From NCBI RefSeq assembly GCF_018613415.1, contig NZ_JAGGQG010000018.1:1-36148 (forward strand): DNA of 36,148 nt. The letters run 5' to 3'. The notes beneath the pieces were generated by a model. It ran no database searches and had not been told where the DNA came from. It was given only the letters and a program-made list of their open reading frames with translations. A program made the position numbers and the translations under genes. This document shows positions 8,105 to 16,065 of this stretch, one piece after another. The stretch is from Bacillus sp. ISL-18. Its GTDB lineage: Bacteria > Bacillota > Bacilli > Bacillales > Cytobacillaceae. Positions within the stretch are counted from its first letter, which is position 1; the number at the start of each line of letters is the position of its first letter.

Positions 8105-9229
8105 ATGAATTCAAAATATGCACCATTATTCGAGTCGTTTACGTTTCCGAGTGGAGTGGAAGTGAAGAACCGGATTGTTATGGCTCCGATGACGAATTTC
8201 TCATCTAATCCCGATGGAACGGTAACGGATGCAGAAGTAAGCTATTACGCCAGACGTTCTGGCGGAGTGGGGATGGTTGTGACCGCCTGTACCTATGTAA
8301 CAGCCAATGGAAAAGGGTTCCAAGGCGAATTTGGCGGTGACAGCGATGAATTAATCCCTAGTTTACAGCAGCTTGCGACAGGTATTAAGGAACAAGGAGC
8401 GAAGGCCGTTTTGCAGATTTTTCATGGCGGCAGACAATGTCCGCCTGAATTAGTGCCAAATGGAGAAATCGTTAGTGCTAGCCCTGTTCCGGTTGAAGGA
8501 AAAGGAAAACCAGTACCTAAGGAATTGACGGATCAGGAGATTGAAGCGATTATACACGATTTTGGTGAGACGACTCGCAGAGCAATTGAAGCAGGCTATG
8601 ATGGTGTTGAAATACACGGGGCAAACGGCTATTTGATCCAGCAATTTTTCTCGCCTCACACCAATCGCCGTGACGACCGCTGGGGAGGAAGTAGCGAAAA
8701 ACGGTTAACCTTTCCATTAGCAGTAGTGGATGAAGTGAAAAAGGTGGCGGCGGAACATGCGAAGGACCCGTTTATCATCGGTTATCGTTTTTCACCAGAG
8801 GAGCCGGAAACACCAGGGATCACGATGGCTGAAACGTTCGTATTAATTGATGCGCTTGCCAAAAAAAATCTTGATTATCTTCATGTCTCCCTACAGGAAT
8901 TTTGGTCAAAACCAAGACGCGGTGTAGAGGATTCGCGTTCCAGAATTGAAATCATTCAAGAACGGGTCGGTGACAAGGTTCCCGTCATTGGCGTGGGATC
9001 CCTCTATACAGCAGATGATGTGCTAAAGGCCTGCCAATCAGGTGTACCATTCATTGCTATGGGCCGTGAACTGATTATTGATCCGGATTGGGTTCAGAAG
9101 GTAAAAGAAGGACGCGAAGCAGAGATTGAAACAAAAATAGATAAAAGTAAACAGCAGGAATTGGTCGTTCCTGATCCTCTTTGGCAGGCCATTATTCATT
9201 CGCCAGGATGGTTCCCAGGAATTGAGTAA
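8105..9229 (+). CDS. NADH:flavin oxidoreductase, Old Yellow Enzyme family (YqiG-like)
   Basis: 374 aa TIM-barrel FMN enzyme that reduces activated double bonds or quinones with NAD(P)H in the cytoplasm. Visible motifs: VMAPMTN (25-31) at the flavin, QIFHGGR (104-110), the substrate-binding HGANGYLIQQFFSPHTNRR (171-189) with His171 and Asn174, and IGVGSL/FIAMGRELIIDPDW for phosphate binding. Length fits the family. An AGGAGGA ribosome site lies 5 bases before the ATG. It is transcribed alone, behind a structured leader and before a 12-bp terminator stem. The physiological substrate is unknown. Confidence 0.92.
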   Translation: MNSKYAPLFESFTFPSGVEVKNRIVMAPMTNFSSNPDGTVTDAEVSYYARRSGGVGMVVTACTYVTANGKGFQGEFGGDSDELIPSLQQLATGIKEQGAKAVLQIFHGGRQCPPELVPNGEIVSASPVPVEGKGKPVPKELTDQEIEAIIHDFGETTRRAIEAGYDGVEIHGANGYLIQQFFSPHTNRRDDRWGGSSEKRLTFPLAVVDEVKKVAAEHAKDPFIIGYRFSPEEPETPGITMAETFVLIDALAKKNLDYLHVSLQEFWSKPRRGVEDSRSRIEIIQERVGDKVPVIGVGSLYTADDVLKACQSGVPFIAMGRELIIDPDWVQKVKEGREAEIETKIDKSKQQELVVPDPLWQAIIHSPGWFPGIE

Positions 9230-9233
9230 ATCA

Positions 9234-9260
9234 AAGGCATCCCAATTGTTGGGATGCCTT
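9234..9260 (+). terminator. Bidirectional-looking terminator hairpin
   Basis: AAGGCATCCCAA and TTGGGATGCCTT form a perfect 12-bp stem with a 3-base loop, directly after the oxidoreductase and 12 bases from the convergent small gene. T runs are short on both sides. Confidence 0.75.
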
Positions 9261-9271
9261 AAAAGAGTGCG

Positions 9272-9418
9272 TTAAGAATATTGGTTTTCGCTTTCCGTCT
9301 CATTGCTATTAATCATTTCTTTAACATCCTGTGAAATTTTATCAAATGTTTGATTGACTCTATTTAAAATTTCCTCATTGTCTGTTGTACCCGTATTTGG
9401 TTGATTGTTTTTTTCCAT
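9272..9418 (-). CDS. Small acidic protein, 48 aa, unknown
   Basis: A 48-codon gene starting MEKNNQPNTG and ending SENQYS. GGAGGTGA lies 5 bases before the ATG on the minus strand, and the shared hairpin at 9234 follows the stop. It is rich in Asn, Glu, Gln and Thr, with a short helix-prone middle (EEILNRVNQTFDKISQDVKE). No cysteines or membrane segment. The family is not recognised; the composition recalls small sporulation-phase proteins of Bacillus. Confidence 0.68.
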   Translation of the reverse strand: MEKNNQPNTGTTDNEEILNRVNQTFDKISQDVKEMINSNETESENQYS

Positions 9419-9479
9419 ATTCTTCACCTCCATTCTTATCGTTTGTAAATGATCGAAAGTTTATGACAATGAAACACAG

Positions 9480-9857
9480 TTATTGTTTATACTCTGCGCT
9501 GTATGAATTTTCACCTGCATGGACTGATAATAAAGTGTCGGCATAACCAACTAATCGATTGATAATTTCATCTGAGATTCCATAGACAAGCAGATGCTGG
9601 TCTTTTTGATGCAGAGCGGGATCATCAAAAATAATGGTTGTATTAATAAAGATTTCTTTTGTCCCCAACAGATTGTAATGGATGATGGCTTTCCCTGCAG
9701 CTCCGCCAGTTACGGGATCTTTAAAGTGAGGTAAAAAGATATACCATTCTTCGGCAGAGGGGGAACGGAAATTCTTTGTATAGACCATGCCTGATATTTC
9801 ATCCTCTATCTTCTTTTTGGTTTGCAAGCTGATTACCTCAACAACATTATCTTCCAA
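9480..9857 (-). CDS. Conserved-looking cytoplasmic protein, unknown
   Basis: 125 aa starting MEDNVVEVISLQTKKKIED. No signal or membrane segment; mixed alpha/beta composition with IFLPHFKDPVTGGAAGKAI and KEIFINTTIIFDDPAL strands. The start is TTG at 9857, 6 bases after AGAAGGA. It is followed by the 48-aa gene on the same strand after 61 bases, so the two may be cotranscribed. No family is recognised. Confidence 0.65.
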   Translation of the reverse strand: MEDNVVEVISLQTKKKIEDEISGMVYTKNFRSPSAEEWYIFLPHFKDPVTGGAAGKAIIHYNLLGTKEIFINTTIIFDDPALHQKDQHLLVYGISDEIINRLVGYADTLLSVHAGENSYSAEYKQ

Positions 9858-10000
9858 GCAAATTCCTTCTTTCTATTCCAAAATAGCTATTTCTTACCTT
9901 TCCCCACTTTTCAACATTCGTTACATAATAATGGAAAGGAATTATCAATAAATTGTAGAATAAAAAGATGAAGAGAATTTTAACCGGCGGAGGTAGTGAT

Positions 10001-10316
10001 TTGCAGGTTTATTATTTTTTGGAGGATATGCTCTTGCTGGTGTTATTTGTTGGAGTGGGTCTTCTGTTTGGAATTGTTGGGTGGCGAAAAAACAGTATGC
10101 TAAAATGTATGGTGTTTTTGTCATTTTATCGGAGTGATCATTAGTGGATTGTTAACTTATGATGTCAGTCGTGAAGATAGCAGTAAAGGAATTGCCATCA
10201 TGATCCTCTATCCACTCTTTGCCGGAGGGGGCTGGTTGATTGGCTTATTTATCGGTAAAGCAAAGGATCGGCAGGGCAGCAGGAAACAGATGGTAGGGAG
10301 AGATTACCATGTATAA
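10001..10316 (+). pseudogene. Small membrane protein gene broken by two -1 homopolymer frameshifts
   Basis: Translation starts at TTG 10001, 6 bases after GGAGGT, and reads MQVYYFLEDMLLLVLFVGVG. Frame is lost at the A6 run near 10086-10092, resumes in a second frame as KQYAKMYGVFVI, and is lost again at the T4 run near 10124-10127. It then continues in a third frame as FIGVIISGLLTYDVSRED and ends GRDYHV at 10316. Adding one A and one T restores a continuous protein of about 105 aa with three membrane segments. The stop overlaps the start of the peptidase gene by 8 bases, so the two were an operon. The cause is a true pseudogene or two homopolymer sequencing errors. Confidence 0.75.
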
Positions 10317-11184
10317 AGAAGGATTAATTGACGTAACTGGAGGAAAAGTTTGGTATCAACAATTTGACGAAAACTGCCAGGGAATACCATTACTTGTCTT
10401 ACATGGCGGGCCAGGTTCATCCTGTTTTTCATTACAAGGATTGAAGGAACTTAGCAAGGAACGCCCTGTTATCTTATATGATCAATTAGGCTGCGGTCGC
10501 TCTGACCGGCCAAAGGATGAGAGTTTATGGCGAATTGAGAGATTTGTAGAAGAATTAGGTCAAGTGCGGACAGCGCTTCACCTTAATGAAGTACATATTT
10601 TAGGTCATTCCTGGGGGACCACGCTTGCTAGTGCCTACGCTTTAACAAAGCCCGCCGGAGTAAAGAGCATTATCTTTTCAAGTCCCTGTCTCAGTGCACC
10701 TTTATGGGAAAAAGATCAAAAGCGGAACCTTAAGCAACTTCCACTGGAAGTACAAGAGACGATCAAAAGCGCGGAAGAAAATGGAACCACTGACTCTAAA
10801 GTATTTGAAGCAGCGATTGAGGTGTTTAATAAACATTTTGTAAATCGGTTAGAGAAAAACCCGGAGTGGCTAGAGAAGAGACCTAAGGAATATCGGAATG
10901 CACAAATCTATAACATTATGTGGGGCCCGTATGAATTTACCGTTCTTGGTAATTTGAAAGAATTTGACTGCACTTCACAGTTAAAAGAGATTTCCTGTCC
11001 AACCTTGTATACCTGTGGCCGATTTGATGAAGCTACACCAGAAACTACCGAATATTATAGCCAACTGACCCCACACTCACGGTTTCATGTGTTTGAGAAA
11101 AGCGCTCATATGGCTTATATTGAAGAATCAGACGAGTATATGCGAATCATGGGGGATTTTCTAAACTCGGTCGACCGTAAATAG
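10309..11184 (+). CDS. Proline iminopeptidase-type alpha/beta hydrolase (family S33)
   Basis: 291 aa. The oxyanion motif HGGPG (32-36), DQLGCGRS (58-65), the nucleophile elbow GHSWG with Ser101, and the other triad members Asp240 (GRFDEATPE) and His267 (SAHM) are all present. The family removes N-terminal proline, or sometimes other residues, from peptides in the cytoplasm. Glu-rich lid sequences (ERFVEELGQV, EKRPKEYRNA) fit the prolyl aminopeptidase cap. GGGAGAG lies 8 bases before the ATG. It overlaps the damaged membrane-protein gene and ends before a strong terminator. Confidence 0.9.
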   Translation: MYKEGLIDVTGGKVWYQQFDENCQGIPLLVLHGGPGSSCFSLQGLKELSKERPVILYDQLGCGRSDRPKDESLWRIERFVEELGQVRTALHLNEVHILGHSWGTTLASAYALTKPAGVKSIIFSSPCLSAPLWEKDQKRNLKQLPLEVQETIKSAEENGTTDSKVFEAAIEVFNKHFVNRLEKNPEWLEKRPKEYRNAQIYNIMWGPYEFTVLGNLKEFDCTSQLKEISCPTLYTCGRFDEATPETTEYYSQLTPHSRFHVFEKSAHMAYIEESDEYMRIMGDFLNSVDRK

Positions 11185-11206
11185 GAATCTTAGGTTATGA
11201 ACATGG

Positions 11207-11233
11207 GCAGCTTGATGGACTCAAGCTGCTTTT
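11207..11233 (+). terminator. Terminator after the iminopeptidase
   Basis: GCAGCTTGA and TCAAGCTGC form a perfect 9-bp stem with a 5-base loop, followed by TTTT. Confidence 0.85.
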
Positions 11234-11269
11234 GCACGTTGACAACTTTCGAAAAAATTAGCTTATTTT

Positions 11270-11298
11270 AAAGGAAAGTGTAACTTTTTGGCGAATAT
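11270..11298 (+). promoter_or_regulatory. SigH-type promoter of the sensor kinase
   Basis: AAAGGAAAG (11270-11278) matches the SigH -35 consensus RnAGGAwWW at all but the last position. An 11-bp gap leads to GGCGAATAT (11290-11298), which fits RnnGAATww completely. It lies about 55 bases before the kinase ATG. Confidence 0.72.
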
Positions 11299-11353
11299 AC
11301 ACACTAAGAACTATTCATTTAGAACTATAACATTCATGAGGGTATGAAATGAA

Positions 11354-12562
11354 ATGAAAAGAAAAGGGCAAGTTATACTAGTTTCGATTTCCATTCTCTT
11401 TACCATTTTTCAAAAACTTACCGATCACCACCCTTTTTTCACGCTAGACTTTTTCATTTTTACGATGATTGCTTGGATTGTCGGATGGCAATATGATAAA
11501 GCGCGCTACTATGAGAAAAAAGCAAAAGCCAGTGAAGAGAGCTATAAAACATTAATCGATTCCCTGCCGCAACCTGTCTATATTACCCAGAATCATCACT
11601 TTCTTTATGCCAATCTAGCTGCTGTACAGATGGCAGGTTTTGAGCGAAGGGAGGATATGATTGGGAGAAATTTACTGGACTTTATTCTTCCGGATTATAA
11701 TGATCGTTTTAATGAACGACTTAACCAGGTAAAGAAAGAGAAAAGTGCTGTTAACACAATGGAATACAAGGCAAAACGAATAGACGGGTCTACATTTTTT
11801 TTCGAAGTCACCTCCTTATCCATTTCCCTTGGTGGTAAAGATGCCATTTTATCGATTGGAAAAGATATTACCGCTCGAAAGGAACAAACGGAAAATCTGT
11901 TACAGAAATCGGAGAAATTGGCCTTGTTAGGCCAGATGGCTGCAGGCATTGCCCACGAGATTCGTAACCCACTTACTTCGATAAAAGGGTTCATCCAGTT
12001 ATTTAAGGCACATCAAATAAAGGACGAATACTTTGATATTGTCTTAGCGGAGCTTAATCGAATTAATGCGATTGTCGGTGAGTTTCTTTTTTTAGCTAAA
12101 CCAACAGCGGCGGTATATTTGGATCACGACCTAACAGTATTACTAAATGACGTTGTGACCTTAATTAGTACCCAAACGATCTTAAATAATGTGGAGATCG
12201 CCGTCGCCTACGACGGTAATCTTCCAAAGGTTAGCTGTGAAGAGAATCAATTGAAGCAGGTTTTTCTTAATCTATTTAAAAATGCCATTGAAGCCATGCC
12301 ACATGGTGGAACTATCGAGGTTAACGTGAGGAAAAAAGGAGAAGGACAAATCTCTATTGTAATAAAAGATGAGGGAGTGGGAATCCCAAAAGAACGACTA
12401 TCCACTCTTGGAGAACCGTTCTATACCACAAAGGAAAAGGGGACAGGACTTGGCCTAATGACTTGCTATAAAATCATAGAAAGTCATCATGGGATTCTTG
12501 ATATTCAAAGTATAGTAAATAAAGGGACTACGATTGAAATTACTTTACCTTCAATCGCTTAA
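11354..12562 (+). CDS. PAS-domain sporulation-type sensor histidine kinase
   Basis: 402 aa. Two short N-terminal hydrophobic segments (about 7-20 and 30-46), a PAS domain (about 62-172), a HisKA domain with phosphoacceptor His201 in GIAHEIRNPLTSIKGF, and a HATPase domain with N-box Asn310, G1 DEGVGIP (339-345) and G2 GTGLGL (363-368). This is the layout of Bacillus phosphorelay kinases of the KinB/KinC/KinD/KinE group, which phosphorylate Spo0F on the way to Spo0A. No response regulator gene is adjacent, as is normal for orphan Kin proteins. The SigH-type promoter supports a role in starting sporulation. The exact orthologue is not assigned. Confidence 0.88.
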   Translation: MKRKGQVILVSISILFTIFQKLTDHHPFFTLDFFIFTMIAWIVGWQYDKARYYEKKAKASEESYKTLIDSLPQPVYITQNHHFLYANLAAVQMAGFERREDMIGRNLLDFILPDYNDRFNERLNQVKKEKSAVNTMEYKAKRIDGSTFFFEVTSLSISLGGKDAILSIGKDITARKEQTENLLQKSEKLALLGQMAAGIAHEIRNPLTSIKGFIQLFKAHQIKDEYFDIVLAELNRINAIVGEFLFLAKPTAAVYLDHDLTVLLNDVVTLISTQTILNNVEIAVAYDGNLPKVSCEENQLKQVFLNLFKNAIEAMPHGGTIEVNVRKKGEGQISIVIKDEGVGIPKERLSTLGEPFYTTKEKGTGLGLMTCYKIIESHHGILDIQSIVNKGTTIEITLPSIA

Positions 12563-12630
12563 ATCAAATTTCACCCAGATAAGCATGATAAACTAGTTGA
12601 AAATACATACGTGATTTGTTAAGCAAAGTG

Positions 12631-12657
12631 AGAGCTCCTTAGGATGGGGCTCTTTTT
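12631..12657 (+). terminator. Terminator after the sensor kinase
   Basis: AGAGCTCC pairs with GGGGCTCT (one G-U pair), followed by TTTTTATT. Confidence 0.78.
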
Positions 12658-12700
12658 ATTAATTTAAGCCCCTTTTACTAATAAACTTAATCGATATTTT

Positions 12701-12708
12701 GCTATAAT
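12701..12708 (+). promoter_or_regulatory. Extended -10 promoter for the DHA2 exporter
   Basis: TGCTATAAT provides an extended -10 with a perfect TATAAT (12703-12708), about 55 bases before the ATG. No convincing -35 is seen, which is acceptable for extended -10 promoters. Confidence 0.5.
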
Positions 12709-12762
12709 GGTAAATGCGCCTATTTTTATTTTGACAAAAAAAGGGAGGATAAAGGGGATTTT

Positions 12763-14088
12763 ATGAATAAAAATAAATATGTTTTCTGGGGTCTAGTCAT
12801 TACGACCTTGATTTCAGCATTAGATGCGAATATTATGCAAACGGCAAGCCCAACCATTGTAAAGCAGCTCGGTGGGATGGAGTTATTTGCCTGGGTGTTT
12901 TCTGTCTACATGTTAGCAAGTACCATTACCGTGCCGCTGTACGGAAAACTATCGGATATGTATGGCCGGAAGAAGCTTTTAATGATTTCGGTTGGACTGT
13001 TTACGTTCGGGTCCATTCTTTGCGGTATGGCGAATTCGATGGTCATGCTGATTGTTTTTAGGGGTATTCAAGGTCTGGGTGCAGGCGGGATGGTCCCTCT
13101 TTCGATGATCATTGTCGGAGATTTATTTACGATTGAAAGGCGTGGCAAAATCCAAGCCGTTTTTAGCAGTATCTGGGCAATATCGTCAGTTATTGGTCCA
13201 ATCTTAGGTTCCTTTTTTGTTGAAGCGTTAACATGGAGATGGATTTTCTTTATTAATATTCCGATTGGGATTGCTACGGTCTTATGTTTAATACCTTACA
13301 AAGAAACGACTGAATTTAGAAAGACCTTTATTGACTATAAAGGATTTTTCTTATTTGGGATTTCCATTTCGCTATTACTGTTGTCGACCAATGTCAGCCA
13401 TCCGTTAGGGTATCTTGTCATTGGGATTATTGGGATGCTGGTTTTTATCTTGGTCGAAAGAAAGGAAGAACAGCCTTTTCTACCTGTTTCTCTTTTTAAA
13501 AACAAAGGGATATTTAGAACTAATCTGTTTATGCTATTTTACTGCCTCTCCTTTTTTGGTACATCAAACTTTATCCCGCTGTTTTTACAAGAAGGCAAGC
13601 AGATGAGTATTTATAAAAGCGGTTTGATTCTGTTAAGTATTGCAGTCGGGTGGATGTTTGGCAGTACACCGGCAGGGAAATGGATTATTCGCTTTGGCTA
13701 TAAATCTTTGTTTATAGTAGGCAGCTTTATTACGACGATTTCTGGTCTGATGCTTTATTTATTTGTTAATAACGTTTCCTATCTTGTTTTGTTCCTTATT
13801 TTGATGGTGCAAGGGGTAGCGTTCGGCTTGTTATTCGCGGTTGGGACAATCGCATCGCAAGAGTTTGCGGAAGCCCATATCAAAGGGATGTCGACCTCCT
13901 TGCAGATTTTCCTGCGAAACATTGGGACATCTGTTGGGGTAACCATCATGGGGTTGATCATTAACCACGCAGCTAGTATCAGTGTTGGAATGAAAAATGT
14001 GTTTCTTTATGCGCTTATTCTAAGTTTGGTCACAGTTGGGATTAGTTTTATAATCCCAGCTAAGACAGCAGCGGTAAGGGAGCAGTAG
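12763..14088 (+). CDS. MFS transporter, DHA2 (EmrB/QacA) family multidrug exporter
   Basis: 441 aa. Asp21 in the first helix (SALDANIMQTASPTI) is the hallmark of DHA2 proton-drug antiporters. Motif A GKLSDMYGRKK (61-71) and antiporter motif C GPILGS (145-150) are intact, followed by WRWIFFINIPIG. It is a little shorter than typical 14-helix QacA proteins, with shortened C-terminal helices, so the helix count (12-14) is open. Likely exports toxic cations or drugs across the cytoplasmic membrane. The ribosome site AAAGGGG lies 6 bases before the ATG. No regulator gene is adjacent. Confidence 0.9.
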   Translation: MNKNKYVFWGLVITTLISALDANIMQTASPTIVKQLGGMELFAWVFSVYMLASTITVPLYGKLSDMYGRKKLLMISVGLFTFGSILCGMANSMVMLIVFRGIQGLGAGGMVPLSMIIVGDLFTIERRGKIQAVFSSIWAISSVIGPILGSFFVEALTWRWIFFINIPIGIATVLCLIPYKETTEFRKTFIDYKGFFLFGISISLLLLSTNVSHPLGYLVIGIIGMLVFILVERKEEQPFLPVSLFKNKGIFRTNLFMLFYCLSFFGTSNFIPLFLQEGKQMSIYKSGLILLSIAVGWMFGSTPAGKWIIRFGYKSLFIVGSFITTISGLMLYLFVNNVSYLVLFLILMVQGVAFGLLFAVGTIASQEFAEAHIKGMSTSLQIFLRNIGTSVGVTIMGLIINHAASISVGMKNVFLYALILSLVTVGISFIIPAKTAAVREQ

Positions 14089-14121
14089 CTGGGGGACTTT
14101 TTGATCATAAGAAGATTAGTT

Positions 14122-14157
14122 AAAAACCGGTCACAACCCAATGTGACCGGTTTTTTT
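14122..14157 (+). terminator. Terminator after the DHA2 exporter
   Basis: AAAAACCGGTCACA and TGTGACCGG with TTTTTTT form a long stem with a 6-base loop and a strong T run. Confidence 0.92.
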
Positions 14158-14179
14158 AAAGTAATTGTAAGTATGTCCC

Positions 14180-14194
14180 ATGTAAGCGCTTTAA
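14180..14194 (+). promoter_or_regulatory. CcpA cre-like site upstream of the ilvA promoter
   Basis: ATGTAAGCGCTTTAA matches the cre consensus WTGNAANCGNWWNCW at 14 of 15 positions. It lies about 34 bases upstream of the TTGACA at 14228, a position where CcpA tends to activate rather than block. Confidence 0.6.
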
Positions 14195-14227
14195 AATAAA
14201 CAAAATAGTTAAAATAGTCAAAAAACA

Positions 14228-14256
14228 TTGACAGACTTTTTTTTCGATGGTAACCT
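14228..14256 (+). promoter_or_regulatory. SigA promoter of ilvA
   Basis: A perfect TTGACA (14228-14233) and, 17 bp later, the weaker TAACCT (14251-14256), just ahead of the T-box leader. Confidence 0.6.
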
Positions 14257-14277
14257 TATCTAAAATTACATAAGAAT

Positions 14278-14533
14278 TGATGACGAGAAGAGTAGGATAG
14301 GTTATTTGTTTCTAGAGAATCGACGGTTGGTGCAAGTCGATAACAGGACCATCTGAAGATCATCTCCGAGATGTATGGCTGAATTAGTAGTAAGTCTTAC
14401 CGGAATGTCCACCGTTAACTTGGAACACGTACAGCTGATTGTACGTTGATCGAGAGCCGCAGCCTCATTCAGGCAGCGGAAGTAGGGTGGTATCGCGAGT
14501 TCACTCGTCCCTATAACCAGGGGCGAGTTTTTT
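14278..14533 (+). ncRNA. T-box leader of ilvA (isoleucine-type)
   Basis: The diagnostic T-box AGGGTGGTATCGCG is at 14484-14497. A GGTGCAAGTCGAT segment marks the distal stem I loop. The terminator stem is ACTCGTCCCT / AGGGGCGAGT followed by TTTTTT (14503-14533). The codon ATC (14359-14361) in GAAGATCATC fits the specifier loop, so uncharged tRNA-Ile is the likely ligand. This agrees with the downstream isoleucine-pathway enzyme. Binding of uncharged tRNA should favour the antiterminator and read-through. Confidence 0.93.
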
Positions 14534-14577
14534 GTTGTCCATAAATGAATGTGTACTTATAGAGGAGGAAGAAAAGC

Positions 14578-15843
14578 ATGAGTCAACAAGTCGATAAAAA
14601 AGTTTTTAATGTAGAGGACATCATCATTGCAAGTCATACGATCAAGGATGTCATCTCACCCACACCATTACAATACAACCACCTATTATCCGAACGATAT
14701 GGCTGTCATATCTACTTGAAGCGGGAAGATCTGCAAAGCGTTCGCTCCTTTAAAATCCGTGGTGCCTATAACCGGATTAGAAAGTTAAATGAAGATGAGT
14801 TAACGAACGGAATTATTTGTGCAAGTGCCGGGAATCATGCTCAAGGTGTTGCCTATTCCTGCCACCTGTTAAAAATTAATGGCAAAATCTTTATGCCAAA
14901 CACCACACCAAAGCAAAAGGTAAATCAAGTAAAGTTTTGGGGCAAAGACAGTGTCGAAATTGTCCTGGTTGGAGATACCTTTGATGATGCCTATGAAAAG
15001 GCGATGGAATGCAGTCTCGCGGAGAACCGTACGTTTATCCATCCTTTTGATGATTTCGATGTTATCGCCGGTCAAGGAACGGTTGCGGTTGAAATGCTCG
15101 CTGACTGCCCAGAAAAAATTGATTACCTATTTGCAGCCATCGGCGGCGGTGGTTTAGTTGCCGGTTGCGGAACTTATTTAAAGCATTTTTCTCCACATAC
15201 TAAATTAATCGGAGTCGAGCCACAAGGCGCACCTGGAATGAAGGAATCGATTCTGAAAGGCGAAGTAACTTCATTAGAAGAGATTGACCCATTTGTGGAT
15301 GGGGCCGCTGTTAAAACAGTTGGGACGAAAACTTTTAATCTATGCAAAGACCTTGTTGATGACATTGTGGTGATCCCTGAAGGAAAGGTATGTACGACTC
15401 TTTTATCACTATATAATGAAAATGCGATTGTCGTTGAACCGACCGGAGCACTTTCGGTTGCAGCCTTAGATTCTTATGCGGAACAAATCAAGGGGAAAAC
15501 GGTAGTCTGCATCGTTAGCGGGGGTAATAATGATATTGGTAGAATGCAAGAGATTAAAGAAAGATCAAAACTTTATGAAGGGCTTCAGCATTATTTCATC
15601 GTTCAATTTCCACAGCGGCCAGGAGCCTTGCGTGAATTTTTATTTGACGTATTAGGACCCAATGATGATATCAGCCATTTTGAATATACCAAAAAGAATA
15701 ATCGTGAAACCGGTCCTGCTCTAGTAGGAATTGAATTGAAGGATAAAGAAGATTACTATCCATTAATTGCACGAATTAAGGCAAAAGGATTTTTACACCG
15801 AGAAGTAAATAAAGACAGCACCTTATTTCAAATGCTAGTTTGA
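14578..15843 (+). CDS. ilvA: Threonine dehydratase (threonine ammonia-lyase), biosynthetic
   Basis: 421 aa, the length of B. subtilis IlvA. It converts threonine to 2-oxobutanoate plus ammonia, the first step of isoleucine synthesis, in the cytoplasm. The PLP lysine is Lys59 in RSFKIRGAYN; SAGNHAQG (82-89) and the phosphate-binding GGGGL (188-192) are present. One ACT-like regulatory domain occupies about 325-421 (FIVQFPQRPGALREF), the usual Bacillus layout with isoleucine feedback. AGAGGAGGAAG precedes the ATG. Control is by the T-box and possibly CcpA. Monocistronic, with its own terminator. Confidence 0.96.
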   Translation: MSQQVDKKVFNVEDIIIASHTIKDVISPTPLQYNHLLSERYGCHIYLKREDLQSVRSFKIRGAYNRIRKLNEDELTNGIICASAGNHAQGVAYSCHLLKINGKIFMPNTTPKQKVNQVKFWGKDSVEIVLVGDTFDDAYEKAMECSLAENRTFIHPFDDFDVIAGQGTVAVEMLADCPEKIDYLFAAIGGGGLVAGCGTYLKHFSPHTKLIGVEPQGAPGMKESILKGEVTSLEEIDPFVDGAAVKTVGTKTFNLCKDLVDDIVVIPEGKVCTTLLSLYNENAIVVEPTGALSVAALDSYAEQIKGKTVVCIVSGGNNDIGRMQEIKERSKLYEGLQHYFIVQFPQRPGALREFLFDVLGPNDDISHFEYTKKNNRETGPALVGIELKDKEDYYPLIARIKAKGFLHREVNKDSTLFQMLV

Positions 15844-15851
15844 TTTTAACT

Positions 15852-15880
15852 GACCATTCTCTCGCTGAATGGTCTTTTTT
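15852..15880 (+). terminator. ilvA terminator
   Basis: GACCATT pairs with AATGGTC over a 9-base loop, followed by TTTTTT. Confidence 0.9.
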
Positions 15881-15902
15881 AGCGTTTTAACGCACAGGAT
15901 AC

Positions 15903-15930
15903 TTAACAAATGCAACATTTAATGTATAAT
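15903..15930 (+). promoter_or_regulatory. SigA-type promoter of the YebC-family gene
   Basis: TTAACA (15903-15908), a 16-bp spacer and a perfect TATAAT (15925-15930). The predicted transcript has a 5' leader of about 125 bases. Confidence 0.62.
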
Positions 15931-15982
15931 ATTATTTGTGCATGAAAACAGTTCTTGTTTTCTAGTCAGTATAAATTGTATG

Positions 15983-16040
15983 ATCTTCCAAAATCGTTAT
16001 TTTGAAAAGTACATTTTTCATTTTAAGCATTTTGGAAGAT
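15983..16040 (+). promoter_or_regulatory. Two-level hairpin in the yeeI leader
   Basis: ATCTTCCAAAAT (15983-15994) is perfectly complementary to ATTTTGGAAGAT (16029-16040). Inside the loop TGAAAA (16003-16008) pairs with TTTTCA (16015-16020). No T run follows, so it is not a terminator. It ends 25 bases before the start codon and may affect ribosome access or RNA stability. Confidence 0.6.
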
Positions 16041-16065
16041 TCAAATTGGAAAGAGAGTGTTCAGA

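Noticed and set aside
12763..14088. Horizontal acquisition of the DHA2 exporter
   Set aside because: No mobile element, flanking repeat or obvious base-composition change accompanies it.
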